Positions 1-11,362 of a stretch of DNA of 64,000 bases are shown here, one piece after another. Made by a program: the position numbers and the translations under genes. The stretch comes from Rhynchopus euleeides (lineage: Eukaryota; Euglenozoa; Diplonemea; Diplonemida; Diplonemidae). How positions within the stretch are numbered: the first letter of the stretch is position 1; each line of letters begins with the position of its first letter. Where the stretch lies: NCBI GenBank assembly GCA_963210315.1, contig OY723248.1, positions 1,566,727 to 1,630,726 on the forward strand, written 5' to 3'. The notes beneath the pieces are model-generated. The model did not search any database. It was not told the DNA's origin and was given only the letters and a program-made list of their open reading frames with translations.

Positions 1-2405
1 TTGTGCTCGCGTTTTTTTTGCCGGATTTGGTGCACAAACAACAGCCTTATCTTTTTGCACATGCTGCTGTTGCCCTGACGAAGAATATCAACAACGGCGT
101 CGTACCCCCCCCCCCCGTCCTTTGTTTTCTTTTCATCACAATTTTCCCTTGATCTCGTTTCCCTGCCTAATCTGGTTGACAAACAGGTCGACCGCAAGCA
201 AAGCACGGATCGCAGTTCTATCGCGGATATTGGGTGACTAACATAGCAGGCATCGGCGTGGGGTCGGTGGGTTCCCCCCCCCCCCCACCTCCTCTCCCCC
301 CCCTTTGTTTTTGTGCCAAGCTTTGTGATGCGCTTTCCCTTCATTTGCCGCTGCCTCGACTGGGATCTCCTCAGGAAACCTCCTTGCCAGCCTGTGGCAA
401 GTGGTCAGGGGGGGGTGAGATTCATTAGCCTCTGATTTTGACCAGAGCCCGGTTTCATCCAGATTTAACCCCCCACTCCCTACCCCACCCCCACCCCCTG
501 CGCTGATGGGGCAGGGTGTGGGAGACTGCATGCAGAAAAAATGGAAACAAAAAACAATGCAACGCGAGTTGGGGTCAGCAAACCCTACGATGTTACAGCG
601 AGAGGGGGCGCGGGGGGGGGGGGGGCAGGGACAAAAAGGCGCTACCCTCAAAAAATAGCGCCCGCCCCTCCCCTTCCCACCCGACCCCCCCCTTCCACCC
701 ACCTACGTCCCGGCCTCCCGGTGTCCCTTTCTTTGAGAGGAAGAAAAGGGGACCGGGGGCATGACACAGGAACTAGTTGTCCGTGTAGGAGTGGTGGTGG
801 TGGTGGTGGTGTTGCGTGGGTGTCTGTCGCAGCAAAGCCTACCACCCCACCTGGCCCCCACTCCACCTCCCCCCACCCGTATCCCCTGCCATATCAAGTC
901 ATACCATGCATGTTGGAGGGAGGGTGGGGGCGCGAAGTTCCGTTGTGGTCGTCAATCACCCCCCCCTCCCTTCCTACCCGTGCACTACCGTACCCCCCCT
1001 CGTACCTCGGAAGAAAAATCCCCCCCCCTTTGTGTGTTGCAATCATTCCCTCAAGAAACGAGGGATCACAGCTTTGGTTTGTTGGGAAGCATCATCAGCA
1101 AAAGAATGTTACAATGATGTCAATCAGTGGGGAAAAAAATGCTAGTTGGAAAACGAAGAAAAAAATGGGAGGGTGGTGGGTTGGGAAGGGCGAGGGTGAG
1201 GGCAGTTCATGATATATGCATGAGGGGAGGGGGTTTTTGTTCAGTGCATTGCTGCCTTGACGGATAAAAAGGCAGATGCGCTACGTATCGAGAATGGTGT
1301 CTTCATGCGATGCGCTCTGCACACTGGAGCAGAATAATCTGAAGAAAAATAAAGAACGGCCGGGATTATCCGCCAAAAAGAATGTTCAAATTGGGGGCCC
1401 TCGCTACGAGTCACTGTGAGTCACGAGTCGTCAGTTTTCAGCCAAACATGGCTGACTTCTCACTTTTTCTCACTCAGTCACACTTGGTAGCGAGGGCCCC
1501 CATTGTTCAAAAAAAAAGCCATACATTTCGAGCATCCAAACAAAACAAAAGGAAAAATCCCCATTCTGTGCAAAAAGAAGAACCTTGACTGACTTCGCCT
1601 TCTCTCGCCCTTCTGTATGGGCTCTCTCCCTGAAACCGATCTCCAGCGACGGCGACGGGTGATCGGATATTTGCTTCAGTGCATGGAGGGAAGAGGGGTG
1701 GGGGGGTGGGGTGGGGTGGGGGCAAGAGGGGGGGGAACGGGGGAGGTATTTATTTGGCTTCATATGGTCCTCTCTCTCACACATACCCTCTCCCTATCCC
1801 CCCCCTCTCTCTCTCCACCCCCCCCCCCCCCCCCCTCACCCCATCCTCTCATCGGTCGTGCGGGTTTTTTTGTCTTTTTTTCCCCAACCCAACCCCCACG
1901 CTCTGTGGAATCAGTGTTCTATTTTTCGCCCCCCCACCCCCACCCTCCCCCACCCCCTCCCCCCCTTCCCCCTCCGATTCACCTTCTCTTTTTTCTCTTC
2001 TGTGCATCCTGGACGACGGAGGGGGGGGTGAAACCCAACAGAATCGCTCGTGGTGATGTGCCCCTCTGCCCGCCCCTGCTCACCCCCCCCCCCCCCCCGC
2101 CCCCCGCCCACCTCCCACCATCTCTTTTGCATCATAGCGATGAGTGGAGCCCCCCCCCCCCCTGCCCCCTTGCCTCCCTCTGCGCCTTTGATGTGATACG
2201 GTTCTTCGCTCAGAAATGCAGAGAAGTGATGAAGGGTGAACCACCTCACAACACTGGCTGCAGCGTGCCAGTTTTGACAGACACGCAGTGTGGTACAGTG
2301 CGAAGACCCCCTCCCCTCGTGGATTTTCTCTGCATTGATTCTCTCCATCACCACCACCACCACCTGCAGGCAGCAGCTGGCCCCTGCGGCCGCCAGCCTC
2401 CCAGC
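1..2405. other. gene-free, C/G-tract-rich stretch
   Basis: No ORF here has credible protein composition; the open frames are made of translated homopolymers (Pro, Gly, Ser, His runs). The stretch is full of C runs (for example near 106, 273, 1826 and 2085), CCACC runs and GGT microsatellite near 790. It holds one short inverted-repeat element at 1393-1501. A pyrimidine tract ending in CAG at 2369 leads into the first gene. Confidence 0.6.
1393..1501. mobile_element. MITE-like 109-bp element, family 1
   Basis: Both ends carry the same inverted sequence, GGGGGCCCTCGCTAC. The interior is rich in GAGTCAC/CAGTCA words. A second, diverged 99-bp copy with the same ends lies at 16240-16338. Size, inverted ends and two unlinked copies fit a miniature inverted-repeat transposable element. 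The flanks show only a possible 3-bp duplication (ATT), so the superfamily is not assigned. Confidence 0.7.
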
Positions 2406-3233
2406 ATGAGTGGAGGCGCTGCACCCCCCAGGTCCTGGCAGGAGGCATGCGAAAGCGATGGCAGCGGTGATGAGTTTGCAGAGGAAGGACTCTCCCTGCA
2501 GTACGGCTTCGACCCACAGAGGGGCGCGCGGTGCACCGTGCGCACCGCTGCCGCCGCCACCGCCACTGCCGACCCCCAATCCGAGCAGCAGCAGGAGGTG
2601 CCGCAGGGGCCAACAGATGCCGAGCTTCTTGCCAAAATGCAGCATGAATTCCGTTACACCGATGCGGATCCTCTCTTCGACCCTGAGGCTGATGACGACG
2701 ACGAGGCATGGCAGAGCCGCATGTCGGCGGCACGCGGGGAGCAGGAGCGTATGTTCCACCCTGCGGCTGCCCCTGCCGCAGCGGGGCAGCAGGGAGGCGT
2801 GCCGTTGGCACGCCTGTCCTGCCCCTGCTGTTTCGAGACTGTGTCGGTGGGGTGCACTGCGCTGGGCTCCAAGAGGAGCCGTGTGTGGCAGGCGCCCACC
2901 ATCCCTCTGGGTTGCCACATCAGCCCTGCGGCGGCGCAGCAGGGCACGCCCGACGGCACGCCCACGCCCTCTGTGGTGCAGCTTGCAGAGAAGAGCAGTG
3001 CGGCGTGCCGTGGGCTGGCCCAGATGGAGGCTGAGAACCGGGCGCTGCGGTGGTGGGCAGAGACCCCTTCGGCGGCAGCGCCCTGCGATGCAGAGGTGGA
3101 GGGGGCGGCAGGCGCGCCGGACAGGTCAGCAGCGTTCGCCCTGAAGTGTGGCAGCTGTTCTACCCGTGTCGGGTGGTATCTCGCTTGGTGCAGTGTCTAT
3201 GCGATGGACTGCGTGTTGCCCTCAGATGCATGA
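2406..3233 (+). CDS. EAPP-like (E2F-associated phosphoprotein family) zinc protein
   Basis: This 275-residue protein has an acidic segment around residues 83-102 reading RYTDADPLFDPEADDDDEAW, very like the FYDPxxDDxDExW signature of the EAPP family. A CPCC pair follows near residue 138, then C at a spacing close to the family's CxxC...C block. A last CGSC pair lies near residue 248, where family members have CTEC. EAPP proteins are small nuclear zinc-binding proteins linked in animals to E2F-dependent transcription. The ATG is the first in frame after a pyrimidine tract and CAG acceptor at 2369. The residues after CGSC do not match the usual hydrophobic C-terminus, so a missed 3' intron is possible. 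The CQRHE block of animal EAPP is not conserved, so this is a diverged member. Confidence 0.6.
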   Translation: MSGGAAPPRSWQEACESDGSGDEFAEEGLSLQYGFDPQRGARCTVRTAAAATATADPQSEQQQEVPQGPTDAELLAKMQHEFRYTDADPLFDPEADDDDEAWQSRMSAARGEQERMFHPAAAPAAAGQQGGVPLARLSCPCCFETVSVGCTALGSKRSRVWQAPTIPLGCHISPAAAQQGTPDGTPTPSVVQLAEKSSAACRGLAQMEAENRALRWWAETPSAAAPCDAEVEGAAGAPDRSAAFALKCGSCSTRVGWYLAWCSVYAMDCVLPSDA

Positions 3234-3681
3234 TCCCGAGAGATGGGGGTGGCGTCCGTCATCAGATCAGAGGGAGTTTTGGATTTGGGATGGATTCGGC
3301 GGTTGCTGTGTGTCTGGAGGGTGTGGGTGTGTGTGTGTGGTCTGTTCCCCCCTAGCCCGTGTCCTAGCCTGTTGTCCAGCCCGCCCGGGGCTTTTTCTCC
3401 GTTCTCTGGGGAGGTGGGTGGCGAGGCCCTTGCTTCGTTGCCCCTCCCCATCCACAGGCCGTGTCAGGCGCTGCGGTGGATTTCGCGGCATGGATAACCC
3501 CACCCCGCTGAGCCCCTTATACCCGCATGCATGCAGAAGGGGGGGTTCAAACTGCGGCATAGTCAAAAAAAATCACCTCCCATCCCCCCCGACATCACCG
3601 GCATCACCGACACCTACACACCCCACTCAGGACGGCAGCGTCGTTCCCTCTCTGCTCGCCTGTCGGCGGGAGGCGGTGACG
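3234..3681. other. intergenic / 5' leader region of the lipase gene
   Basis: No gene is seen in this stretch. It contains TG/GTGTG microsatellite near 3325, C-rich tracts and two acceptor-like sites. The nearer one ends in ACTCAG at 3630, about 50 bases before the next start codon. Confidence 0.4.
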
Positions 3682-6533
3682 ATGAGTTTAATCAGTCGGT
3701 TTCACTACTTGGTTGCAGTGCTGCTGGCGCTGTACCCTGTGGCAATGATGCTGAATCGCGGCGGTTATCTGATCGAAGGGGCGTGCTGCACAGCAGGCTT
3801 GCTCCTGCTGGTCAACACCAAGGCGAAGGACACGGCGCTGGGTGTGCTGGATGCACTCGACAGGCTGCTGTTCACCGGGTCGGCGCGCACCGTGACAGAC
3901 GTGCTGCAGGCTCTTTTCATCATTCCCCTGATGCCGCTTGCTGTGGCGCTGTCCTTCACCGTCCCTGTCGATGTGTTCCATTACCTGACTGAGTCGCTCA
4001 TTAAAGACATCCACGCCACAGGCACTGTGACGGTGTACAACCACGCCCAGCTCGTGATGCAGGTGCTGCTGATGGTCTTGCTGATGCTGCCTGTGGACTA
4101 CGTCCTCAACAGCGCAGCCGCCTTTGCTGCTGATATCTTTTACACATTCTTTGCAGTCCCTGCGGAGGGCGCTGTGGCAACGAAGGTTGACACACCACCG
4201 AAGAAGGGCGAATCACCAAAGAAGGGTGACGCAGCGAAGAAAGGCGATTCGTCAAAGAAGGGTGACGCATCAAAGAAAGGCGATGCGCCGAAGAAGGACG
4301 ATGCACCCAAGATTCGCCACGTGTCGGACCGCCCCCTCGGGCAGTACCACATGCGTGCGGTGCTGGAGAAGCTGTCGCCCTTCGTGGCGGTCGCCCTCGT
4401 CGCTGCGACACACTTCCTGACCCTGGCCATCGTGGCACACCTTCCTCTCAGCTCTTCCGAGAAGTTCATGAAAAGATCGATGCTGGTCCACAGCGCTTTT
4501 GGCAGCGGGGCGACAATATTCTGCATCGAATACTACACCAACCTGGCAGACTGCGTGGGGAAGATCTTCGAATTCACGAGGGTGAGCCACGCACTGGTCA
4601 CAATTTTCACCGCCACCTCGCAAACAAGCGGGTTGTGGCACGTGGGGAACTACTCATCTGCGGTGCGCCACTTTGTGGCCTACTTCCTGGGGTGTGGCAC
4701 GCTTCTGAGCGTGGAAAACCTTGTCATGTTCGTGTTGGTCCGCACAGCAAGCCACCTCGCGGGCGACGCCCTTGTCCAGGAAAAGAGAGCCAGAGACTGG
4801 CAGTCCTACATCGGGTTCGCCGCGATGATCAGCTTCGTGCTGCTGGCAGCATTCCCATGCGACGAGACGACAGCAATGATGAGCCAGGGGTCTGTCGTCG
4901 CCTGCGTTGCAGGGCTGGTTCTCTACTGCCTCTACCGCAGGTGGAAAGTGGTGCACGGGCACCACATTGTGTGCCTTGCCTTCTGCATCCCCATGCTGAT
5001 GCAGAACTGCGCCAACCTCAAGACGCTTGCCCTGCAGGCGTGGGTTCTGTTCTCCACGCAGAAGTACTTCATCAAAGGGTACGGCCCGTTTGGCATGCGC
5101 TCGAGGGTCATCTTGGCGAAGTTTGGCGACATGCCAAGCTGCCCGAAGGTTCTGCGGACGTTCTTCAGCTTCCTGACGCTGCCCCTGAGGCTTGCGGTTG
5201 TTATCGTCGTTCTCCTTGCGCTGGTTGCCATCCAGCAGGAGACTGACCCGACCTCAAACAAGGTGTGCCTTCTGCCAGGCTCGGTGCGGTGTCCTGCCGC
5301 CCTGCCACCGGTGTGGGTTTGACAGCCCAGCGATTGATTTGCCGTGCTGCCACGCATGCCATCCATCCTTCTCACACAGGGTTTTGCTGCCCCCGACAGC
5401 TTCACGGATTACTTCATCAAGTCCGACCCGACGCGTGTCGCCGTATGCCCCTGTGTGATGCGTTCGTCTTCCTGCAGCTGTGTTTTGTTGTGCCCTCCAC
5501 CCCGCCCCCTCCCGCTACAGGCATGCGACCCCACTCAGCTGCCCGGTGACAGCATTGCATTGGTATGGTACGGCCTTGCCTGCTGCGTTCTGAATGCCTG
5601 TAGTGTGCAGGATGCCCCTCCCCCACCCTGCCACCACCACCACCACCACAGCCCGATTCGCCTGACTGCTACCAACTATGCAATGAGCGGTGGTCTGGGT
5701 TGGACATCATGGACCTGACCTACGCTGCGACGATTGCATACGTCAACATGTCAAACCACGGGGACGGCAAGCAGGTGCTGGACTTCGTGAACGACCCCCT
5801 CCACCGCGGCCCTGGCGACGGCGAGGGCGACTGGGTGGTGCGGTACAGCAACGTCGCCAAGAGCGAAGACTTCGTCTCCTTCGTCGACATCTACTCCCCC
5901 TCGCGCAACGTGTCGGTGCTGGCTGTCCGCGGCAGCTCACCCCGCGCTGTCGACTGGATTCAGGACCTCGCGCTGTTCGGCGAGGGCACCATCTTCTCCG
6001 TGCTGAGCCACCTGGTGCCCGGGCTGGGCTTCTGGCCCCCTGGCTTCTTCTACTCCTTCCTGTCGGTCTACACGAGCCTTGTGGGGCGCATCATGGGCGA
6101 TCGTGACAAGTTCTACACACCTTTGGTGGACTACGCCCAGGCCTCCCTGCAGGGCTCGCCCCGCAGCCTGGTGTTCGTGGGGCACTCGCTGGGCGGCGCG
6201 CTGGCGAAGATCGCAGGCACCTTGACAGGGCGGCGTGCCGTGGGGATCTCGTCGCCCGGGATCTTTGACAGCAGGAAGAAGTTCAACCACGAGGGGATGC
6301 AGGTGCACTCGTATGACATCCGGAGGCTTGTCACGAACATCAACAACGAAGGGGACTTCGTGCCGATGGTGGGGCGGCAGGGCGGGGCTGTGCACAACCT
6401 CTACTGCGGGGATGGGGCTGCCTGCCACGGCCTCATCTCCACCCTCTGTGAGCTGTGGGTGAAGTGCCCCAACGGGGCGACGGGGCGCCAGTTTGTCGGC
6501 TCTGCGAACCGCGCGTTGAACTGCACGCGGTGA
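3682..6533 (+). CDS. multi-pass membrane class-3 (fungal-type) lipase, four exons
   Basis: Exons are 3682-5262, 5380-5442, 5521-5562 and 5688-6533, with introns starting GTGTGC, GTATGC and GTATGG and ending in AG, all phase 0, giving about 843 residues. Residues 1-530 hold many hydrophobic helices interrupted near 170-215 by a Lys-rich tandem repeat of the type KKGDxxK. The last exon carries the lipase domain: GHSLGGALAK near residue 728 (nucleophile Ser), a likely Asp in SPGIFD near 752 and a likely His in ACHG near 807. Membrane-anchored class-3 lipases such as diacylglycerol lipases hydrolyse acylglycerols at the bilayer, which is the inferred role. The start ATG opens directly into the first membrane helix and follows an acceptor-like CAG at 3630. 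Exon 3 is only 42 bases, so transcript confirmation matters there. Confidence 0.8.
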
Positions 6534-6822
6534 GCAGAGCGGTGTGCCGTGAGAAAGGGGTTGGCTTGCTACTACCCCCTCACAGGGTGGGAGCAGACAC
6601 AACCCGCCTGACAGGTGGGGATAGTGGCGTGCCGTGAGGCCCATATTTCCGTGTCTCGATGTGGCATATGATGTATGGTGTGTACGTGCTCTAGCTTCCT
6701 GTGTCCATCTTGTGTCTTGTATTTGCGATGCAGAGGTTTGGGTTGCGTTTTGCTTCTAGAGAAAACTCGATTCGTGATCCCGTGCGATCTACGCCTGCAT
6801 GCAAGTGATAAATATCTGTGAT
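6534..6822. other. 3' flank of the lipase gene
   Basis: No ORF or repeat is recognised. The sequence is mixed in composition and presumably holds the 3'UTR of the lipase gene. Confidence 0.4.
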
Positions 6823-6881
6823 GGGGTAATCAGGCTGGGGAAAAAAACAACAAATCACAACAAATCACACCCGATCGTCAG

Positions 6882-7332
6882 CTGATTGAGGGTGTGATAT
6901 GAGGGTTCTATCCAACAAGGATATCAAGGCGGCACTTTCAAAGTCCTGCCAAGGACAGCGCCACGTGGGTGTGTGCTTCTGATATATGTTATGTCATCAT
7001 GTGAACCCTCCCCAGCGTGTGCCAACATCCCTGACACGCTCACGAAAAGCATGACACGGAGAAAACAGGTGCCGAAACAACCTGCCGAGCACACGGGTGG
7101 TGCCACGTTGATCCACGCAGCGATCTCCCATGACAGGAAGCCTTGTCGCCACGGCAGAGTCGCCGCAGACTGTGGGAGAGGTGTCGCCAGTCACCTTGAG
7201 GTTGCAGTGTGTCATCAGGCTAAGACCCGTGCCCTCTTCACCTCCCCTGTTAGGTTGCTCCCATATCGTTGCCTGCTTTGGGGCCTGAAGGACATAGGGG
7301 TCCAGCAGGCACTTGAGCATCGCAAGGCATGA
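6882..7332 (+). repeat. dispersed module M, copy A
   Basis: This copy runs from CAGCTGATTGAGGG to the CATCGCAAGGCATGAG end. The same module recurs inverted at 7547-7922 and 8000-8453 and directly at 36773-37160, nearly base for base. One frame of it stays open in every copy (a peptide containing CEPSPACANIPDTLTKS), but the composition is not convincing for a gene and conservation is equal outside the frame. Confidence 0.8.
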
Positions 7333-7546
7333 GTGGCTGTTTCAGACTCCTGGTGCAAGCACCCGTCATGGTCTGGGGAAGCCCTCCCAGGTAGTTTAAC
7401 GTCTTGCCCAGGACACACCCGATCACAACAGATCACAACAAATCACAAGGCAAATGTTGTGATTTGTTGTGATTTGTTGTGATTTTTTGCGATTTGTTGC
7501 GGCCAGTTGTGATTTGTTGTGACTAGGTGTGACGTGGTGTGTCGAG

Positions 7547-7922
7547 CAACCTAACAGGGGAGGTGAAGAGGGCACGGGTCTTAGCCTGATGACACACTGC
7601 AACCTCAAGGTGACTGGCGACACCTCTCCCACAGTCTGCGGCGACTCTGCCGTGGCGACAAGGCTTCCTGTCATGGGAGATCGCTGCGTGGATCAACGTG
7701 GCACCACCCGTGTGCTCGGCAGGTTGTTTCGGCACCTGTTTTCTCCGTGTCATGCTTTTCGTGAGCGTGTCAGGGATGTTGGCACACGCTGGGGAGGGTT
7801 CACATGATGACATAACATATATCAGAAGCACACACCCACGTGGCGCTGTCCTTGGCAGGACTTTGAAAGTGCCGCCTTGATATCCTTGTTGGATAGAACC
7901 CTCATATCACACCCTCAATCAG
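7547..7922 (-). repeat. dispersed module M, copy B (inverted, shortened)
   Basis: This is the reverse complement of the 6882-7332 module, lacking about 75 bp at the end that reads GCCTGCTGGACCCC in copy C. Copies A and B face each other across a 200-bp block of GTGATTTGTTGTGATT words, forming a large imperfect palindrome. Confidence 0.8.
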
Positions 7923-7999
7923 CTGACGACGTGGTGTGATTTGTTGTGACCAGTTGTGACGACTTGTGACCCTTTTGTGATGAGTTGTGATGAGGTGTC

Positions 8000-8453
8000 A
8001 TGCCTTGCGATGCTCACGTGCCTGCTGGACCCCTATGTCCTTCAGGCCCCAAAGCAGGCAACGATATGGGAGCAACCTAATAGGGGAGGTGAAGAGGGCA
8101 CGGGTCTTAGCCTGATGACACACTGCAACCTCAAGGTGACTGGCGACACCTCTCCCACAGTCTGCGGCGACTCTGCCGTGGCGACAAGGCTTCCTGTCAT
8201 GGGAGATCGCTGCGTGGATCAACGTGGCACCACCCGTGTGCTCGGCAGGTTGTTTCGGCACCTGTTTTCTCCGTGTCATGCTTTTCGTGAGCGTGTCAGG
8301 GATGTTGGCACACGCTGGGGAGGGTTCACATGATGACATAACATATATCAGAAGCACACACCCACGTGGCGCTGTCCTTGGCAGGACTTTGAAAGTGCCG
8401 CCTTGATATCCTTGTTGGATAGAACCCTCATAGCACACCCTCAATCAGCTGAC
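8000..8453 (-). repeat. dispersed module M, copy C (inverted)
   Basis: Full-length inverted copy of the module at 6882-7332, in the same orientation as copy B. It is followed directly by the long hairpin at 8457-8568. Confidence 0.8.
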
Positions 8454-8456
8454 GAT

Positions 8457-8568
8457 GAGGTGTGATCTGTTGTGATCTGTTGTGATCGCGATCCAAAATT
8501 TTAAATTTTTGAAATTTTGGATCGCGATCACAACAGATCACAACAGATCACAACAGATCACACCTCAT
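8457..8568. repeat. long near-perfect hairpin
   Basis: A stem of about 45 bp made of GTGATCTGTT words and GATCGCGATCCAAAATTTT closes on a short AT-rich loop near 8501-8511. The left arm holds two GATCTGTT units and the right arm three. In single-stranded form it would be a very stable foldback. Confidence 0.85.
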
Positions 8569-8742
8569 CACAACTCATCACAAAAGGGTCACAAGTCGTC
8601 ACAACTGGTCGCAACAAATCACAACTGGCCACAACAAATCGCAACAAATCACAACAAATCACAACATTTGGCGTTGTGATTTGTTGTGATCGGGTGTGAT
8701 TCGTTGTGATTTGTTGTTTTTTCCCCCAGCCTGATTACCCCC

Positions 8743-9250
8743 ATGTGAGGTGCACAGGAGGAGGGAGGGCTTGGGGTGAGGGGTTGTATCGCATTGCACG
8801 TTAAGCTCTCTTCATCGCTCCGGGTGACGGGGGGAGAAGTCGCGAAGTAACGAAGTAACGAAGGGAATCGTACGACTGGCTGAAGGGTTGCTGAAGGGTA
8901 GACGCCACATGCCCCCCCCCGCTTCACAAAGCCCTTTTTGCTCTCCAACAAGCCATTGTCCGGGGCTGGTTGATGGTTGCTCCTGAAGCGGAAGGTGTAT
9001 TGATAATGATAAGGCACTTCGATGCTGGCTGCGACATTTCTATCCCCGCCTCTACCCTCACGGGGTGCCAGAACCTCGGCAAGCAAAAATGTGCACGCAC
9101 AAAAGTGCATAAAGCGAAAAAGAAAGGGCCAAAAGGACCCCCACAACACCCATCCCCCCCTTTTCACGACCCTTCCTGGCTCCCGCTACGTTCCCACTGC
9201 TGTTCCCCGCTCTCGCCCAAGCCACCCCATCGTCGCCCAGGGGGTACACG
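8743..9250. other. intergenic, partial family-3 MITE, leader of next gene
   Basis: Around 8838-8880 the sequence GAAGTCGCGAAGTAACGAAG followed by GGAATCGTACGACTGG matches the left end of the MITE family seen complete at 43131-43293. The right end is not found, so this is a fragment. A pyrimidine-rich tract from about 9140 ends in GCCCAG at 9240, ten bases before the next ATG. Confidence 0.5.
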
Positions 9251-10828
9251 ATGGTCGATGCTTACACCACAACATTCTCGTTGGGGCTGAAGGTCCCCGA
9301 TGGCCGCCTCCTGGCCTTCGAGGTGTCTTCCCACGACACAGTCCGGGCCGTGAAGGAGAAGATTGCGAAAAAGCTGAAGGGCGTCACCTTCATCGATGCT
9401 GTCAGCAGAAAATTTGTCGAGCTATTCACCTACGGCAACGGCGTGATGGTAAACGTCGACGGCATCAGCTGGGGGAAATCCCCAGGCGACGACGGCGCAG
9501 CTCGCATCACACGCGTCGATGTCGAAGGCCGCCTCATCCGCCTAGGGGGCAAAGGCCTGGGGGGCGTGACCCTCCCCCGCCTCCCTAAGGACGAGCAGAA
9601 GGCGCTGCTGGCCCGCATCCGCGACGTGCTTGAGGAGGGCCGCGTCACACACAACCTGCGCCCCCCCGTCACGCTGAAGGAGGAGCCCACCCTCGTGCAG
9701 TTCACAGCCTCATCTCCGTCCAACAAAGCCACGAAGGCACGCGACGTCCTACTTCTGAACGGCGTGGTCGCCACACGCTTCGGCGGCGAGGGCAGCACAG
9801 GCTACGTCCATCTCAAGACATGCTCTGGAAAGTGCGGCGGGCGCTGCTACCCCATGGGCCAGGGCTCCCGCTCCTGGGGCTCCCTCCTCAGAGGCGCTGC
9901 TGGGCGTGGCGACGCTGATGAGGTTCGCCGCCTCCTCGCCGCAGGGACAAACCCCGAAGACACCTCCGGGCAGACAGGCGCCTCTGCGCTGCACTTCGCA
10001 GCACGCCACGGGCACACCGAGGTGGTGGAGCTGCTGCTGGCGGCGGGGAGCTATGCAGCATTCACAGACTCGTCGGGGCAGACGCCCCTCCAGCTCGCCC
10101 GCATCAACAACCACAGGGAGGTGATCGCGCTGCTGGAGCACGCCGTCAACCCATGCGGCGACAGATTCCCCGGGCGTGGCAAACACCGCTTGGCCCCGGG
10201 TGCCTCCGGGGCGGATGCCGACTCCAAGGAGTGGCCATCCTGGCTGCTGCGCGACATCCGCCGTGCGCACTGCAAAGAGATGACAGACCTGGAGTCGGTG
10301 CCCTGGGAGGAGGGCACAGAGGTGGAGGTGCTCCGGGATGCGCTGAAGCTTGAGATGATCTGCCGCGAGTCGTGGGCGGGGTGGAGCAAGCGGAAGGAGG
10401 GCACCGCGGGGCGGAGCGGGATTGTCACGAAGGTGAAGCGGCAGCGCGCCAGCGACGCCCCGCGGCACGCCGTGCTGCTGGAAGTTCTGTTCGACACGGG
10501 GGAGAGGTATTGGTATCCCACGCGCTCCGTCACGTCGTCGCTGCAGAAGGAGGAGGAGGAGGAAGGGAGAGTCCGCAACGCCACCGCGACACAGGCCACC
10601 GCGGACTCCACCGTCAAATGGCGTGTCCTGTTCAGCGGCAATGTCCTGAAGGACCACGAGGTCCTCTGGGAATCGGGTGTTTCCGACGGGGATATCCTGC
10701 ATATCCAGAAGGACAACTCGGGGTATATGGGAGGGATGCCCGACCCGGCACGGATTGTCACTGTACGGAGCTCCGATGAAAATTCGCGCCGCCAGACAGG
10801 CGGGTTGTTCGAATCGATTGTAACCTAG
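9251..10828 (+). CDS. ankyrin-repeat protein with separated ubiquitin-like halves
   Basis: This is a single-exon protein of 525 residues. Residues 10-45 (DGRLLAFEVSSHDTVRAVKEKI) align with the first half of ubiquitin ([22 protein letters not shown]). Residues 210-296 form two or three ankyrin repeats with the ALHFAARHGHTEVVELLLAAG consensus. Residues 375-427 contain SGIVTKV and VLFDTGERYWYP, resembling the small beta domains of Mib/HERC-type proteins. Residues 453-487 (RVLFSGNVLKDHEVLWESGV, then SDGDILHI) align with the second half of ubiquitin ([20 protein letters not shown]). Ankyrin plus ubiquitin-like modules suggest an adaptor in ubiquitin signalling; no catalytic RING or HECT is seen. 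The ATG is ten bases after an acceptor-like CAG. The two halves may be two degenerate domains rather than one split fold. Confidence 0.75.
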   Translation: MVDAYTTTFSLGLKVPDGRLLAFEVSSHDTVRAVKEKIAKKLKGVTFIDAVSRKFVELFTYGNGVMVNVDGISWGKSPGDDGAARITRVDVEGRLIRLGGKGLGGVTLPRLPKDEQKALLARIRDVLEEGRVTHNLRPPVTLKEEPTLVQFTASSPSNKATKARDVLLLNGVVATRFGGEGSTGYVHLKTCSGKCGGRCYPMGQGSRSWGSLLRGAAGRGDADEVRRLLAAGTNPEDTSGQTGASALHFAARHGHTEVVELLLAAGSYAAFTDSSGQTPLQLARINNHREVIALLEHAVNPCGDRFPGRGKHRLAPGASGADADSKEWPSWLLRDIRRAHCKEMTDLESVPWEEGTEVEVLRDALKLEMICRESWAGWSKRKEGTAGRSGIVTKVKRQRASDAPRHAVLLEVLFDTGERYWYPTRSVTSSLQKEEEEEGRVRNATATQATADSTVKWRVLFSGNVLKDHEVLWESGVSDGDILHIQKDNSGYMGGMPDPARIVTVRSSDENSRRQTGGLFESIVT

Positions 10829-11362
10829 CCCCGGGTGGGATATCGGGGAGGGGCGGGGTTGAGGGGGAGAGAGAGAGAGAGAGAGGGGAAACGGGGATGC
10901 CACATCCATCTCCGAGGTTATTCTTTCTTCCTCCTATCTTGTCCGTTGGGTGTTCCCCCCCCCCCCCCCCCCACCCATCCCGATTGTGATCCGCTTCTCC
11001 CGTCCTCACCCCCCCTCCCAAGGTTTGGTTGTGCAACAGTCGGCCTTCTGTTTTATAGCTCCCACCCCTCACGCACCCGTGGCAATGCCTAGGGAGGGCC
11101 GAATGGGGGTGGGTGGGGGCCTACGCTTGCCTTTGGTGTTGATGGCGGTGCCCGATGTGTGTTGGGTGTCACTCAGCACACGTGGCGATGGGGATGGGAT
11201 GTCAGGGATGTCCGGGGGGGGGGGGTGTGGGGGTGGGGGGTGGGGGGGGGGGTGTCTTTCCCGTGTTGTGTCCTTGGCGTTGCCCGCTGCTATCTTCATC
11301 ACCCCGCCCCTTACTGATATTTCCTCTTCATTTTCCCCTTCTTTTTTTGTACCGGATAGATA

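Larger units (their letters stand above)
6823..8742. mobile_element. 1.9-kb inverted-repeat element with AATCACAAC-type subterminal arrays
   Basis: The left end (GGGGTAATCAGGCTGGGG, then A-rich sequence and AACAAATCACAAC words) is mirrored at the right end (CCCCAGCCTGATTACCCC at about 8724-8742). Between lie blocks of the word GTGATTTGTT in both orientations (about 7430-7530, 7935-7990, 8460-8710) and three copies of a 375-455-bp module. No ORF looks like a transposase. I could not find a clean target duplication, so this is a non-autonomous or composite inverted-repeat element of unassigned family. Confidence 0.75.

Noticed and set aside
1617..2405. Long open frame upstream of and in frame with the EAPP-like protein
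   Set aside because: It is translated low-complexity DNA (Pro, His and Ser runs) and includes an acceptor-like site just before the chosen ATG.
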